A stretch of 64,000 nt of DNA, taken from positions 248,001 through 312,000 of the forward strand of contig NC_005085.1 in the NCBI RefSeq assembly GCF_000007705.1, in the 5' to 3' direction. The notes beneath the pieces were generated by a model that searched no databases, was not told where the DNA came from, and saw only the letters and a program-made list of their open reading frames with translations. Below, piece after piece: positions 20,647-30,355 of the stretch (position 1 is its first letter; each line of letters begins with the position of its first letter). The translations under genes were made by a program, and so were the position numbers. The DNA comes from Chromobacterium violaceum ATCC 12472. GTDB taxonomy: Bacteria; Pseudomonadota; Gammaproteobacteria; Burkholderiales; Chromobacteriaceae.

Positions 20647-21503
20647 TTCACCGCTCCATCGAATCCGCGCAGGAAATAGCGCTGGGTGAACAGGAACACG
20701 ATCAGGATGGGCAGCACGGTCAGCACCGCGCCTGCCGCCACCACCCGCGTCTTGAAGCTGAAGGCGCCGGCCAGGTACAGCACGCCGACCGACAGCGGAA
20801 ACTTGTCCGGGCTGGACATCACGATGGATGGCCAGATGTACTGGTTCCACGCCGACACCGTGGTGAGGATGGTCAGCGCCGCCAGCGCCGGCCGCGCCAG
20901 CGGCAGCATGATGCGCCAGAAGATCTGCCATTCGGACGCGCCGTCGACGCGGGCGGCGTCGATCAGATCCTGCGGCACCGCCTCGAACGCCTGCTTCAGC
21001 AGGAAGATGCCCACCGCGCCTGCCAGCGTCGGCAGCACCACGCCGCTGTAGCTGTCGGTCAGCTGCAGCTTGGACACGGTGATGAAGTTGACCAGGAAGT
21101 TGACCTCGCTGGGCAGGATCATGGTGGCGAGGATGGCGCCGAACACCAGCCGGCGGCCGGGAAACTTCATGCGCGCCAGCGGGTAGGCGGCCAGCGCGCT
21201 GACCAGCAGCGTGCCGGCCACCGTCAGCGCGGCGATGGCGAAGGAGTTGCGGTAAAAGGCCAGGATGTCGATGCTGGATACCGCCTCGTGGAAATGCTCC
21301 AGCGTCGGCGCGGTGGGCAGCAAGGGCGGCGGAAAGGCGAACACCTCGCCGTCGCCGGACAGCGCCGTCGCCAGCGTCCACCAGAACGGGTAGACGGTGA
21401 TCAGCGCGATCGCCGACAGCGCCAGGTAATGGACGGCCCGCGCGGCCAGCCGGTCCGCGCGCGCGCGGGCGGCGGGGATGGCCAGGGTGGTGGAGTGGTT
21501 CAT
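20643..21503 (-). CDS. CUT1 sugar ABC transporter permease (MalG/NgcG-like)
   Basis: 286 aa, six membrane segments. The EAA loop that docks the ATPase reads EAVPQDLIDAARVDGASEWQ and continues into IFWRIMLPLARPALA. GAGGAG precedes the ATG, and the gene starts 9 bp after the upstream permease. It is the second of the permease pair. Confidence 0.92.
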   Translation of the reverse strand: MNHSTTLAIPAARARADRLAARAVHYLALSAIALITVYPFWWTLATALSGDGEVFAFPPPLLPTAPTLEHFHEAVSSIDILAFYRNSFAIAALTVAGTLLVSALAAYPLARMKFPGRRLVFGAILATMILPSEVNFLVNFITVSKLQLTDSYSGVVLPTLAGAVGIFLLKQAFEAVPQDLIDAARVDGASEWQIFWRIMLPLARPALAALTILTTVSAWNQYIWPSIVMSSPDKFPLSVGVLYLAGAFSFKTRVVAAGAVLTVLPILIVFLFTQRYFLRGFDGAVK

Positions 21504-21512
21504 CGCGTCTCC

Positions 21513-22382
21513 TCAGCGGTCTCGCGGTTGCAAGTAGCGGAAGTTCAGCCAGGCCAGCGCGATGCAGAACGCCGACATCACCAGGCTGGCGGCCAGCGCG
21601 CGGCCGAAATTCAGCGACTTGATGCCGAACTCGTAGGCGTAGTACAGCGCGGTGTAGGTGGATTGCATCGGCCCGCCCTTGGTCAGGATCTGCACTTCCT
21701 CGAAGGCCTTCACCGCCGCCAGCACCGACATCACCGAGCACAGCAGGATGGTGGGGGCCAACAGCGGCACGGTGATGCGCCAGAAGCGCTGCCAGCGGCC
21801 GGCGCCGTCCAGCTGCGCCGCTTCGTAGACGTCGGCCGGTATCGCCTGCAGGCCGGCCAGGTACAGCACCATGTACCAGCCGATGCCGCGCCAGACGGTG
21901 ATGAACATCACCGCGAACAGCGCGATGTGGTCGTCGGTGAGCCAGCCCACCGGATCATTGACCAGATGCAGCCAGCGCAGCGCGGCGTTGAGCACGCCGT
22001 CCTCGGTGTACATGAAGTTCCAGATGATGCCGATCACCGACACCGAGGTGACCACCGGCAGGTAGTAGGCGGCGCGGAACAGCTTGATGCCGGGCAGATT
22101 GTTGTTGACCAGCACCGCCAGCAGCATGGCCAGCAACTGGATGATAGGCACCACCAGCAGGTAGAGCGCCGAATTCTTCAGCGCCGACAAAAACAGCTCG
22201 TCGCCGAACAGCTCGCGGAAATTGTCCAGGCCCACCCACTGCGGCGCGTCGATCAGGTTGTAGCGGGTGAAGGCCAGGAAGGAGCCGAAGCCCACCGGCC
22301 AGAATGAGAATATGGCCAGCAGCAGCAGCGCCGGCGTCAGGAACAAATAAGCCTGCAGCGTGGTTTTGCTAGGTTTGCGCAT
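21513..22382 (-). CDS. CUT1 sugar ABC transporter permease (MalF/NgcF-like)
   Basis: 289 aa from the ATG at 22382, with GGTGG 9 nt upstream; an in-frame GTG at 22394 is the alternative. Six membrane segments, with the EAA loop DVYEAAQLDGAGRWQRFWRI. It pairs with the next permease to form the channel for the sugar delivered by the binding protein at 22453. Confidence 0.92.
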   Translation of the reverse strand: MRKPSKTTLQAYLFLTPALLLLAIFSFWPVGFGSFLAFTRYNLIDAPQWVGLDNFRELFGDELFLSALKNSALYLLVVPIIQLLAMLLAVLVNNNLPGIKLFRAAYYLPVVTSVSVIGIIWNFMYTEDGVLNAALRWLHLVNDPVGWLTDDHIALFAVMFITVWRGIGWYMVLYLAGLQAIPADVYEAAQLDGAGRWQRFWRITVPLLAPTILLCSVMSVLAAVKAFEEVQILTKGGPMQSTYTALYYAYEFGIKSLNFGRALAASLVMSAFCIALAWLNFRYLQPRDR

Positions 22383-22452
22383 GCGAAGTGCCACCGTGTC
22401 GAAAGAAAGGCGGCCCGCCGCCGGCGAGGGGGCGGGCGCGGGGAGGTCCGGC

Positions 22453-23700
22453 TTACAGCTTGCCGCTCCAGTAGGCGGCGGCCTCGTCCAGCGCGGCCTT
22501 GGCGTCCTGGCGGCCGGTCACCGCCTTTTCCACCGCGGCCGACAGCCTGGCCGACAGCGTGTCGGCGTTCTTCACCGACAGGAACAGGGTGCGGGTCTTG
22601 TCCAGATTGGCGGCGGCGATGCCCACCGCGCGCTCGGCCGGGCCGGCATTGGCGGCCACTTTCTGGAAGTGCGGGTCCTGCGCCGCCTTGCGCGCGGTGG
22701 GCAGGGTGCCGGCAAGCTTGGCGAACGCCAGCTGGTTGTCGGCGTTGGTCAGGTAATTGCCGAACTTGCCGATCTCCGGCAGCAGCGCCTTGTCCACGTT
22801 CTTCGCCACCGCGAAGTTGAACATCCAGCCGCCGGCGGCGATGCCGGTCGGACCCAGCGGCGCGGCGGCGACGCGGGTGTCGCGATAGACCTTGGGCGCT
22901 TCGTCGCGCACGCGGGTCAGCGTGGTGGGCGTGGATTCCAGCATCGCCAGCCGGCCGCTGTTGTACGCCGCCATCGCCACCTGGAAGTTGTCCTGGGCGA
23001 ACAGATTGTCCTTCAGCAGCGCGCCGGACTTGTAGGCGTCGGCCAGCTTTTTGACGAAGGCGACGTGGGCCGGGCTGTTGAACGCCGGTTTGCCGTCCTT
23101 GACCACCTCCAGGCCGTTCTGGATCAGCAGCGCCTCGATCTTGGTCGGGCCCAGGGTGGGCGCGAAGCCGGCGACGCCGGTCCTGGCCTTGATGGCCTTC
23201 GCGTATTGCAGCTCCTCGTCGAAGGACTTGGGCGGCTTGTTCGGGTCCAGACCGGCCTTCTTCAGCAAGGCGGCGTTGTAGGCGATGACGTTGGCGCCGT
23301 TGTAGTGCGGGAAGGCGTAGACCTTGCCATTGAAGGTGACGTCCTTCAGCGCGCCGGCCACGTACTGGTTCTTGTCGATCAGGCCGTCCAGCGGCTGGAT
23401 CAGGCCCTCCTGCTGGTAGTCGTAGGCCCAGGGCACGTTCAGGTTGACCAGGGCCGGCGGCTTGCCGGCGCCGACGGCGGCGGTGAACTTGGCCTGGATC
23501 ACGTCCCAGGGATAGTCGGTCCACTTCACTTCCACGTTCGGATGCTGGGCGTTGTACTTGGACACCAGTTCCTTGAAATAGCCGTCGAACTTGGGCGACA
23601 GGCTCATGGTCCACACTTCCAGCACCGGCTTGTCGGCGGCGTGGGCGAACAGGGACGCGGAGGCGATCAGCAGCGACAGGCTCAGGGTCTTCAGTTTCAT
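22453..23700 (-). CDS. extracellular sugar-binding protein (SBP_bac_1) of the operon
   Basis: 415 aa. The Sec signal peptide MKLKTLSLSLLIASASLFAHA ends at an AHA-AD site. The mature protein is a cluster-B sugar-binding protein; AYDYQQEGLIQPLDGLI and GKVYAFPHYNGANVIAYN are typical. AAGGAG precedes the ATG. Its position between a chitoporin-like porin and the CUT1 permeases suggests it binds GlcNAc or chitooligosaccharides in the periplasm. Binding specificity itself cannot be read. Confidence 0.9.
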   Translation of the reverse strand: MKLKTLSLSLLIASASLFAHAADKPVLEVWTMSLSPKFDGYFKELVSKYNAQHPNVEVKWTDYPWDVIQAKFTAAVGAGKPPALVNLNVPWAYDYQQEGLIQPLDGLIDKNQYVAGALKDVTFNGKVYAFPHYNGANVIAYNAALLKKAGLDPNKPPKSFDEELQYAKAIKARTGVAGFAPTLGPTKIEALLIQNGLEVVKDGKPAFNSPAHVAFVKKLADAYKSGALLKDNLFAQDNFQVAMAAYNSGRLAMLESTPTTLTRVRDEAPKVYRDTRVAAAPLGPTGIAAGGWMFNFAVAKNVDKALLPEIGKFGNYLTNADNQLAFAKLAGTLPTARKAAQDPHFQKVAANAGPAERAVGIAAANLDKTRTLFLSVKNADTLSARLSAAVEKAVTGRQDAKAALDEAAAYWSGKL

Positions 23701-23787
23701 CGGAGCGTTCTCCTTGGTGGCTTCGGCTTATCGGAGCCGATAGGCGAAATGGCCGGTACTGGCATACCGGCCACTTGTGGCTGGGCG

Positions 23788-25179
23788 TCAGAAGGTCTTG
23801 CTGTAGGAAGCGATCACCTTGACGTCGTTGCGGTCCTTCTTGCCGTAGAAATCGCCGGAGCGGTACCAGGCCGGATACACGCCTATGCTGGCGCCTTTGA
23901 GCCAACCGCTTTGCACCGAGTAGCTGGCGCTGAGGTCGATCTCGTGCGCCTTGCTGTCCGGCGCGCCGTTCGGGTTCTTCAGCCCGGTGGCGTAATTGCC
24001 GCTGGCGCCGACGCTGAAGCCGGGCAGGCCTTGCTTGGAAAAGTCGTAGCTGACGCCCAGCTTCATCACCCGGGTGCCGTCCCAGACGAAATCGTCATCC
24101 TGGCCCCAGGTCTGGATGAAGTTGCGGTTGTCGCTGTTGCCGTACGGTGTCAGGCGGAAATTGACTTCGCCGCCGTCCGGATTGCGGCTCTTGCCCAGGC
24201 CGGCCATCAGCGACAGGCCGCCGGTGGCGTAGGTGATGCTGGCGCTGGCATGGCTGGCGGTCTGTGAGTTTTTCAGGCCCAGCGGCGCTTCGTCCTTGCC
24301 CTGGAAGTAATAGCCGACGCTGGTCAGCGTGTCGCCGCCGGAAAGTTTCCAGGTGTAGGAGCCGGCGATTTGCGCGGTGCGGCGGTAGTCCTTGCCCTCG
24401 CCGAAGCCGATGTCGACGAAGGCGTTTTCCGGCGCGTAGCGGAATCCTATGCTGTTGACGTACTTGATCTTGCCCGGGTTGCTGCCATTGCTGCGGCCCT
24501 GTTCCCAGGAATTGGTCATGTCGCGGAAGCGGTTGTCCCACTCGTTGCGGAACTGGTCGGCCCAGCCGTAGCCGAGTTCGAAGTCGCCGATCTTGTACTT
24601 GGCTTCCACGCCCCGGTAGGAATGGGATTGCAGGCCGCCTGAGGTGCCCATGGCGCCGATGCTGATCGGGGTGTAGCCGGCGCGGGCGGAAAAGCCCTGT
24701 CCGTCCGGGTTCTGGCGGAATTTCAGCGCCGCCTGGCTCAGCACCGCGTCGCTCTTGTCCCTGCCGCCGCCGCCTTCCGCCGGATCGCTCACGTCGTTGT
24801 AGTCGTGGTACAGCACTTCGGAAAAGCCTATGCCCTTGCTCAGCCGCAGCGAGGCGTGAGCGGCGGCGTCAAAGCCCAGCTTGTCCCAGGCATAGCCCGA
24901 TTTGAAGTTCAATCCCAGGTTCAGCGCGTTGACGCGGATGTCGCCGCCATTGCTGTTGTTAGGCTGTTTTTCCTGCCGGTCGCGGCCGTAGTACAGCGCG
25001 CTGAGCGTGGTTTCCGATTTGGTCAGCAGGTCGTAGACGTCGCTCTCAGGAATGGTTTGACCGGTGCCCTTCAACGCGGGGCCGTCGCTGCCAGGAGGAA
25101 CGGAAGACTCTTCCGCCGCCAGGGCGTGGCCGGACAGCGCGGCCAAAACTGCCAGGAATAAGAGATGTTTCTGATGCAT
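23788..25179 (-). CDS. OprD-family outer-membrane porin, chitoporin-like
   Basis: 463 aa beginning at the ATG 25179, with GGAG 7 nt upstream. The signal peptide ends at ALA-AE. The mature sequence is an amphipathic beta-barrel with the OprD pattern, such as ETTLSALYYGRDRQE near the N-terminus and a terminal Phe after VIASYSK. In gammaproteobacteria ChiP of this family passes chitooligosaccharides. The operon downstream with a glucosaminidase supports the same role here. It is the first gene of the unit. Confidence 0.85.
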   Translation of the reverse strand: MHQKHLLFLAVLAALSGHALAAEESSVPPGSDGPALKGTGQTIPESDVYDLLTKSETTLSALYYGRDRQEKQPNNSNGGDIRVNALNLGLNFKSGYAWDKLGFDAAAHASLRLSKGIGFSEVLYHDYNDVSDPAEGGGGRDKSDAVLSQAALKFRQNPDGQGFSARAGYTPISIGAMGTSGGLQSHSYRGVEAKYKIGDFELGYGWADQFRNEWDNRFRDMTNSWEQGRSNGSNPGKIKYVNSIGFRYAPENAFVDIGFGEGKDYRRTAQIAGSYTWKLSGGDTLTSVGYYFQGKDEAPLGLKNSQTASHASASITYATGGLSLMAGLGKSRNPDGGEVNFRLTPYGNSDNRNFIQTWGQDDDFVWDGTRVMKLGVSYDFSKQGLPGFSVGASGNYATGLKNPNGAPDSKAHEIDLSASYSVQSGWLKGASIGVYPAWYRSGDFYGKKDRNDVKVIASYSKTF

Positions 25180-25238
25180 GTGCTTGCTCCAGGTCCGATT
25201 GCCGAATTCAGGTTGGGACGTCCTGGCTGCACCATATC

Positions 25239-25266
25239 TGGTCTTATATTGGTCTTCAATTGGTAT
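25239..25266 (+). promoter_or_regulatory. tandem GntR/NagR-type operator half-sites
   Basis: TGGTCT (25239), TGGTCT (25250) and TGGTAT (25261) repeat at exactly 11-bp steps, and the last runs into GAGACA, giving an imperfect inverted repeat TGGTATGAGACA. This resembles the TGGTCTAGACCA core bound by GlcNAc-responsive GntR regulators (DasR, NagR, NagQ). Position about 60-85 bp before the porin start fits an operator. Confidence 0.5.
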
Positions 25267-25505
25267 GAGACAATTCCAGTTTGAATGGAATGTCACCATG
25301 TTGTAATGCTGCCATGCAAGATGGGAATTTTAATAAAAACTCAATGAATGATCATTGTTTGCAATAAATACAATATTAACTAGCAAATAATCGCAATTTA
25401 ATTATGAGTTTGGAGGTGTTGGGAATATATTTTGATCGACTGTGAAAATAAACCAGTAAAATACCACTTTTGGTCATTCCAATTGGAAAACAAATGTTCG
25501 GATTG

Positions 25506-25528
25506 CGGATGTTGCGATGCAGCATCCG
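25506..25528 (-). other. hairpin downstream of the chemoreceptor gene
   Basis: A 10-bp stem with one G-T pair (25506-25515 with 25519-25528, 3-nt loop). There is no T-run on either strand. It may stabilise the 3' end left after termination at the neighbouring hairpin. Confidence 0.4.
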
Positions 25529-25529
25529 T

Positions 25530-25558
25530 GGCAAGAAAGATGCCCGCGCGAGGCGGGC
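25530..25558 (-). terminator. terminator of the chemoreceptor gene at 25619
   Basis: Stem GCCCGC/GCGGGC (25542-25547 with 25553-25558), then ATCTTTCTT on the - strand. It lies 61 bp past the stop. Confidence 0.65.
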
Positions 25559-25618
25559 CAGAACGAGAGAGGAAGGTGCGGGAGCAAGGCGGGGCCTTGC
25601 TGTGGAAAACTCGCCGGC

Positions 25619-27316
25619 TCAAGCCTGCCAGGCGGTCGCGGCCAAGGGCTGCGCGGTTCTGTCCGAGCTTTGCGGCTGGCCGCCTGCCGGGAGCCTGAAG
25701 CGGCTGATCGCCGACTGCAGCGCGCCGGCCATCTGCTCCACCTGGCTGGCCGCCTCGGCGGTCTGGGTCGCGGCGGCGCTGGTTTCCTCCGACATCTGCG
25801 CCACCTGCTCGACATTGGCGGCGATGCTGGTGCCGGCTTGCTGCTGTTCGTTCAGCGAGATCGAGATGGTGGCCAGCGAAGCCTTGACCCGGTCCACGTT
25901 GCCGGAGATGCCGGATACCGCCTCGCGGGCGCGGCCGGCCTGGGCCAGCCCGGTTTCCATCTGATCCACGGTGTGGTGGATGTTGTCCACCACGTGCTGG
26001 CTGCAGTCCAGCAAGTCGCGGATGCTGCCGCTGATCTCGGTGGTGGATTGGGCGGTGCGCTCAGACAGCTTGCGCACCTCGTCGGCCACCACCGCGAAGC
26101 CGCGGCCCTGTTCGCCGGCGCGGGCGGCCTCGATCGCGGCGTTCAGCGCCAACAGATTGGTCTGCTCGGCCACGTCGCGTATCACCTGGATCACATTGGC
26201 GATTTCCTGCGAGCGGCTGCCCATCAGGTCAGCCTGCTGTTGCGAGGAGCGGGCCTGTTCGGCGACGCGTCCTATCGTCTGCAGCGTCTCGTCGATGATG
26301 GTTTCGCCCTGGTGCGCCAGCTCGCCGCTGGATACCGAGTCCTTGGCCACGTCGGCGGCGGTGTCGTTGACCGAGCAGATGCTGACCGACAGCTGCTCCA
26401 CCGACGCCGACATCGACGACGCGGCTCGGGTTTGCTCCTCGGCGCTGGTGGCCACCTGCTCCGACGCGGCGGCGAGCTCGGTCGCGCTGTTGGACAGCCT
26501 GAGCGTGATGTCCTGCATATTGCGCACCAGCTGGATCAGCGCGCTTTGCATCCGCGCCATCGAGGCGACGATGCTGTGATGGTCGTCCGGCTTCACCGCC
26601 AGTTTTTGATCCAGGTCGCCTTCGGCGATGCGTTCCGCCAGCGCCACCACGTCGCGGGGCTCGCCGCCCAGTTCCGACAGCAGCCCGCGCACGATCACCC
26701 AGGCCAGTAGAAAGCCCACCACCACGCCGACGGCGATCAGCGCGATGTTGGCGGCGTGGCTGAAGGCCGCGCGCTGCTGCGATTGGGAGAATTCCTCGGC
26801 GGCCACCCGCAGCTGCAGGTCGACCAGCGCGGAGATGCGCTGCGAGACCGGGTCCAGCGCCGGGTACATTTCCCGGTCCACGTAATGCTGCAGCGCGGCC
26901 GCGTCGCCGCTCTGCACGATCTGCCGCAGCTTGTCCACGCTGCGGTTGGCGTTGGCCATCGCCGCTTCGGCCTGGTCGGCCAGCCGTTTTTCCTCCGGCG
27001 TCAGATAGGTGGCGCGGTAGTCGCCCCATTGTTGCCTGACGTCGAGCTGCGCCTTTTGCAGATTGGCGAGGAAACCGGCGACGGTCTGGCTTTGGTTGCG
27101 CAGTTTTTGCGCGTTGTCGACGATGCCGACCGCGTAGCCGTCGCCGACGATCTTCAGCTGTTTCAGGCAGACCACGCGGTCGTTGTAGGTGGTGGCGAAG
27201 TCGCCGAGTATGCCTTCCTGGGTGTGCAGGCCGTACCAGCCGACCAGCACGGGAATGGCCAGCAAGGCGCAGACCATGACGGCCAGGCGCTGGGCGATGG
27301 TGAGGGTGTTGAACAT
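25619..27316 (-). CDS. methyl-accepting chemotaxis protein
   Basis: 565 aa from the ATG at 27316. 34 more codons are open upstream, but the homologous start is [14 protein letters not shown], directly before TM1. A four-helix-bundle periplasmic domain (residues 35-190), TM2 at about 195-215, HAMP to about 270, then the signalling coiled coil with the canonical [18 protein letters not shown] tip. The tail (about 30 residues after RFRLP) is Gln/Ala-rich without a CheR pentapeptide. It neighbours the chitin-uptake operon, so sensing a related sugar is possible but unproven. Confidence 0.93.
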   Translation of the reverse strand: MFNTLTIAQRLAVMVCALLAIPVLVGWYGLHTQEGILGDFATTYNDRVVCLKQLKIVGDGYAVGIVDNAQKLRNQSQTVAGFLANLQKAQLDVRQQWGDYRATYLTPEEKRLADQAEAAMANANRSVDKLRQIVQSGDAAALQHYVDREMYPALDPVSQRISALVDLQLRVAAEEFSQSQQRAAFSHAANIALIAVGVVVGFLLAWVIVRGLLSELGGEPRDVVALAERIAEGDLDQKLAVKPDDHHSIVASMARMQSALIQLVRNMQDITLRLSNSATELAAASEQVATSAEEQTRAASSMSASVEQLSVSICSVNDTAADVAKDSVSSGELAHQGETIIDETLQTIGRVAEQARSSQQQADLMGSRSQEIANVIQVIRDVAEQTNLLALNAAIEAARAGEQGRGFAVVADEVRKLSERTAQSTTEISGSIRDLLDCSQHVVDNIHHTVDQMETGLAQAGRAREAVSGISGNVDRVKASLATISISLNEQQQAGTSIAANVEQVAQMSEETSAAATQTAEAASQVEQMAGALQSAISRFRLPAGGQPQSSDRTAQPLAATAWQA

Positions 27317-27468
27317 GGAAGACTCGCTGCTGAGGACGGGGCCGCGCCCCGATACTCTTCGGCGTAGCAGCCGCCGTGAAGGCAGGCAATCTGGATACAG
27401 TATTTTAAGTAGTCGCACCTAGTATGGCCCGCCGCAATCGCCGGCTACCTATAAGCCCATGATTCCGT

Positions 27469-27474
27469 TATAAT
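27469..27474 (+). promoter_or_regulatory. -10 element upstream of rlhA
   Basis: A perfect TATAAT 51 bp before the rlhA start. No good -35 lies 16-18 bp upstream, so confidence is limited. Confidence 0.4.
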
Positions 27475-27525
27475 TCCGCCCCCACCCAACCACGCATCGT
27501 ACCCATCGATCAGCCCGGAACCGCC

Positions 27526-29499
27526 ATGAGCCTGCTGCCGCACCAAGTCGAACTGCTGTCGCCCGCCAAAACCGCCGAAATCGGCCGCGAAGCCATCCTG
27601 CATGGCGCCGACGCGGTGTACATCGGCGGGCCGTCGTTCGGCGCGCGCCACAACGCCTGCAACAGCGTGGAGGACATCGCCGGGCTGACCGCCTTCGCCC
27701 ACCGCTACCACGCGCGCATCTTCGCCACGCTCAACACCATCCTGCACGACGCCGAGCTGGAAGGCGCGCGCAAGCTGATCTGGCAACTGTACGACGCCGG
27801 AGTGGACGCGCTGATCATCCAGGATATGGGCATCCTGCAGATGGACCTGCCGCCTATCCAGCTGCACGCATCCACCCAGTGCGACATCCGAGACGCCGAC
27901 AAGGCGCGCTTCCTGTCCGACGCCGGCTTCAGCCAGATCGTGCTGGCGCGCGAGCTGACCATCCCGCAGATCCGCAACATCGCCGATCGCGTGGCGGACA
28001 GCGCCACCATCGAATACTTCATCCACGGCGCGCTGTGCGTGGCCTTCTCCGGCCAGTGCTACATCAGCCACGCCGACACCGGCCGCAGCGCCAACCGCGG
28101 CGACTGCTCGCAGGCCTGCAGACTGCCGTACACCCTGACCGACGAAAAGGGCGGCGTGGTGGCTTTCGACAAGCACCTGCTGTCCATGAAGGACAACAAC
28201 CAGAGCGCCAACCTGGAGGCGCTGCTGGACGCCGGCGTGCGGTCCTTGAAGATAGAAGGCCGCTACAAGGACGTGTCCTACGTCAAGAACATCACCGCCC
28301 ATTACCGCCTGCTGCTGGACGAGATCTTCGAGCGCCGTCCGGAACTGGCGCCGGCCGCTAGCGGCAGCAGCGAAATCTACTTCACGCCGGATCCGGACAA
28401 GACTTTCCATCGCGGCGCCACCGATTATTTCGCCACCGGCCGCAAGCAGGACATCGGCGCCTTCGATTCGCCGAAGTTCGTCGGCGTCGGCCTGGGCACC
28501 GTGCACAAGGTCGGCGACGGCTGGCTGGAAATCGCCACGACTGAACAGATGTCCAACGGCGACGGCATCAACTTCATGAAGAAGCGCGAAGTGGTGGGCA
28601 TGCAGCTCAACACCGTCAAGCAGGTGGGCAAGGCCGAGGGCGGGCTCTTGGTGTGGCGCTGCGAGCCCAACGACCCGGCGGCGCTGGCTGGCCTCAAGCC
28701 AGGCGTCGACATCAGCCGCAACCGCGACCACGCCTGGGAGCTGGCGCTGCTGAAGAAATCGGCCGAGCGCCGCGTCGGCGTCTGGGCCGCGCTGTCGGAA
28801 ACCGCCGACGGTCTGGAGCTGAGCTACACCGACGCCGACGGCTGCAGCGCCAGCGCCCGCGCCGAGCTGGCGTTGGTACCGGCCAAGGACGCCGCCCGCG
28901 CCGAGCAAAGCCTGCGCGACGCCGCCGCCAAGCTGGGCAACACCATGTTCCAGGCGCACGACGTGTCGCTGAGCCTGTCCCAGCCGTGGTTCGTGCCGGC
29001 CTCGGTGATCAACGGCCTGCGCCGCGACGCCGTGGAAAAACTGGAAGCCGCGCGCGCCGCCGCCTGGGTCCGCCCCGAGCGCAAGGCCGCCGTCGAGCCG
29101 CCGCCGATCTTCCCGCAGAAGGAGCTCAGCTATCTGGCCAACGTCTACAACGCGCTGGCCTGGGACTTCTACAAGCGGCACGGCGTGGAAGTGATAGCGC
29201 CGGCCTATGAGGCGCACCAGGAAGAAGGCGAGGTCAGCCTGATGATCACCAAGCACTGCCTGCGCTTCTCCTACAATCTGTGCCCGAAGCAGGCCAAGGG
29301 GGTGAAGGGCGTGATGGGCCAGGTGCGCGCCGATCCGATGATCCTGAAGTCCGGCGACGAGACCTACACGCTGAAGTTCGAATGCCGGCCTTGCGAGATG
29401 CACGTGATGGGCAAGATGAAGAAGCACATTCTCAAATCCCCGCCGCCGAGCGAGATTCCGGCTTCGGCGCCGATGACTTTCTTCAGGCAGCGGCCGTAG
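27526..29499 (+). CDS. rlhA: 23S rRNA C2501 hydroxylase (U32 family)
   Basis: 657 aa, matching E. coli RlhA (YdcP, about 653 aa) rather than shorter U32 proteins such as TrhP. The U32 signature is EYFIHGALCVAFSGQCYISH, followed by NRGDCSQACRLPY. A DUF3656-type middle follows, then a cysteine cluster at the C-terminus (KHCLRFSYNLCPKQ and FECRPCEMH), likely an iron-sulfur site. RlhA hydroxylates C2501 of 23S rRNA, using prephenate-derived chemistry. Single gene with its own promoter and terminator. Confidence 0.88.
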   Translation: MSLLPHQVELLSPAKTAEIGREAILHGADAVYIGGPSFGARHNACNSVEDIAGLTAFAHRYHARIFATLNTILHDAELEGARKLIWQLYDAGVDALIIQDMGILQMDLPPIQLHASTQCDIRDADKARFLSDAGFSQIVLARELTIPQIRNIADRVADSATIEYFIHGALCVAFSGQCYISHADTGRSANRGDCSQACRLPYTLTDEKGGVVAFDKHLLSMKDNNQSANLEALLDAGVRSLKIEGRYKDVSYVKNITAHYRLLLDEIFERRPELAPAASGSSEIYFTPDPDKTFHRGATDYFATGRKQDIGAFDSPKFVGVGLGTVHKVGDGWLEIATTEQMSNGDGINFMKKREVVGMQLNTVKQVGKAEGGLLVWRCEPNDPAALAGLKPGVDISRNRDHAWELALLKKSAERRVGVWAALSETADGLELSYTDADGCSASARAELALVPAKDAARAEQSLRDAAAKLGNTMFQAHDVSLSLSQPWFVPASVINGLRRDAVEKLEAARAAAWVRPERKAAVEPPPIFPQKELSYLANVYNALAWDFYKRHGVEVIAPAYEAHQEEGEVSLMITKHCLRFSYNLCPKQAKGVKGVMGQVRADPMILKSGDETYTLKFECRPCEMHVMGKMKKHILKSPPPSEIPASAPMTFFRQRP

Positions 29500-29536
29500 A
29501 GCTGCTGTGGTGGCATTAATTTAATCCAGTATTATG

Positions 29537-29568
29537 AAGGCAAGCTTGTATAGCTTGCCTTTTTTTTG
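29537..29568 (+). terminator. terminator after rlhA
   Basis: A perfect 10-bp stem AAGGCAAGCT/AGCTTGCCTT with a 5-nt loop and a run of eight T. It also marks the left border of the AT-rich islet. Confidence 0.93.
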
Positions 29569-29596
29569 TCAATTTTCTATTGGATAAAGGTTTGAT

Positions 29597-30355
29597 ATGG
29601 AAAAGAGGGCTTGGTTAAGTAAGGAGGTTTTTGACTGGTATGTCAGTTATGAAGGGGGGCGCCTCATTCCAGAGGGAGATTTTGTACGAGCTTATGAAAT
29701 TTGGAGTCATGCCGAAAGAATATTATTGAGTAGTAGTGATGAGTTTCACAGGGCTGATTCAATATTGGCGCTTAAGCGATGCTTAAATCAAAGACTTAAA
29801 TTTATAGAGCAAATTTATAATCTTAGACAGATTGCATTGCCAAATTCTCCAAGGGGGTATTTGGAATACTTGGAAACATTTAATGTTGTTAGGCCGTTGA
29901 TGTTGAAAAAGCTATTGGAAGTCAGGAATGATATTGAGCACAATGATGCTGAGCCACCTGGTATAGAAAGGTGTTTAGAACTATTGGATATGTGTTGGTA
30001 TTTTTTGAAATCAACAGATGGTTTCTTAAGATGTCGCAGGGATAATATTTTATACAACAGAGTGGATGAAAATGGAGAAGAAAGCCATTATGGCTTTGGA
30101 GTTAAGATTATTTATGATTTAAACCATAAGATCGAGATGTCAGGATGGTTTCCAAGTGAACTTATTCATATGACTGAAAGCAGTAATGGAGTTGGTATTA
30201 TTATTGATGTTATGCATACAAAAGAGGAAAAGTGCGTGAATGATTTTTATCACAAAGAAAAATTAGCAGATGATGTGTGGATTGTTGGCTGTTTGGATTG
30301 TGATGCGAAAGTTAGATTCAATATCATAAAGGATGCTTTGAATGCAAATGACTAA
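29597..30355 (+). CDS. AT-rich orphan gene with a HEPN-like RNDIEH motif
   Basis: 252 aa. Base use is strikingly AT-rich (about 35-40% GC by eye, against well over 60% around it), with codons such as AAA, TTA and ATA that are rare elsewhere here: a horizontally acquired gene. AAAGG lies before the ATG. Residues 35-140 look all-helical and contain LLEVRNDIEHND (R110, H115), the R-x4-H motif of HEPN ribonuclease domains. The second half (150-250) reads as a beta-rich domain with scattered Cys/His. There is no signal peptide or membrane segment. HEPN proteins include toxins and phage-defence nucleases. No antitoxin-like partner is evident. Function is unknown; the HEPN call rests on one motif and helical context. 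Confidence 0.7.
   Translation: MEKRAWLSKEVFDWYVSYEGGRLIPEGDFVRAYEIWSHAERILLSSSDEFHRADSILALKRCLNQRLKFIEQIYNLRQIALPNSPRGYLEYLETFNVVRPLMLKKLLEVRNDIEHNDAEPPGIERCLELLDMCWYFLKSTDGFLRCRRDNILYNRVDENGEESHYGFGVKIIYDLNHKIEMSGWFPSELIHMTESSNGVGIIIDVMHTKEEKCVNDFYHKEKLADDVWIVGCLDCDAKVRFNIIKDALNAND

Larger units (their letters stand above)
25180..25618 (-). promoter_or_regulatory. control region of the GlcNAc-oligosaccharide operon
   Basis: A 439-bp non-coding, AT-rich region. From the porin start outward it holds three tandem TGGTCT-type half-sites (25239-25266), palindromes around 25343-25352 (AATGATCATT) and 25477-25488 (TTCCAATTGGAA), then two hairpins at the chemoreceptor's 3' end. A possible - strand promoter (TTGTCT with TATAAG 19 bp on) overlaps the half-sites but is weak. 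No gene is supported. Confidence 0.55.
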
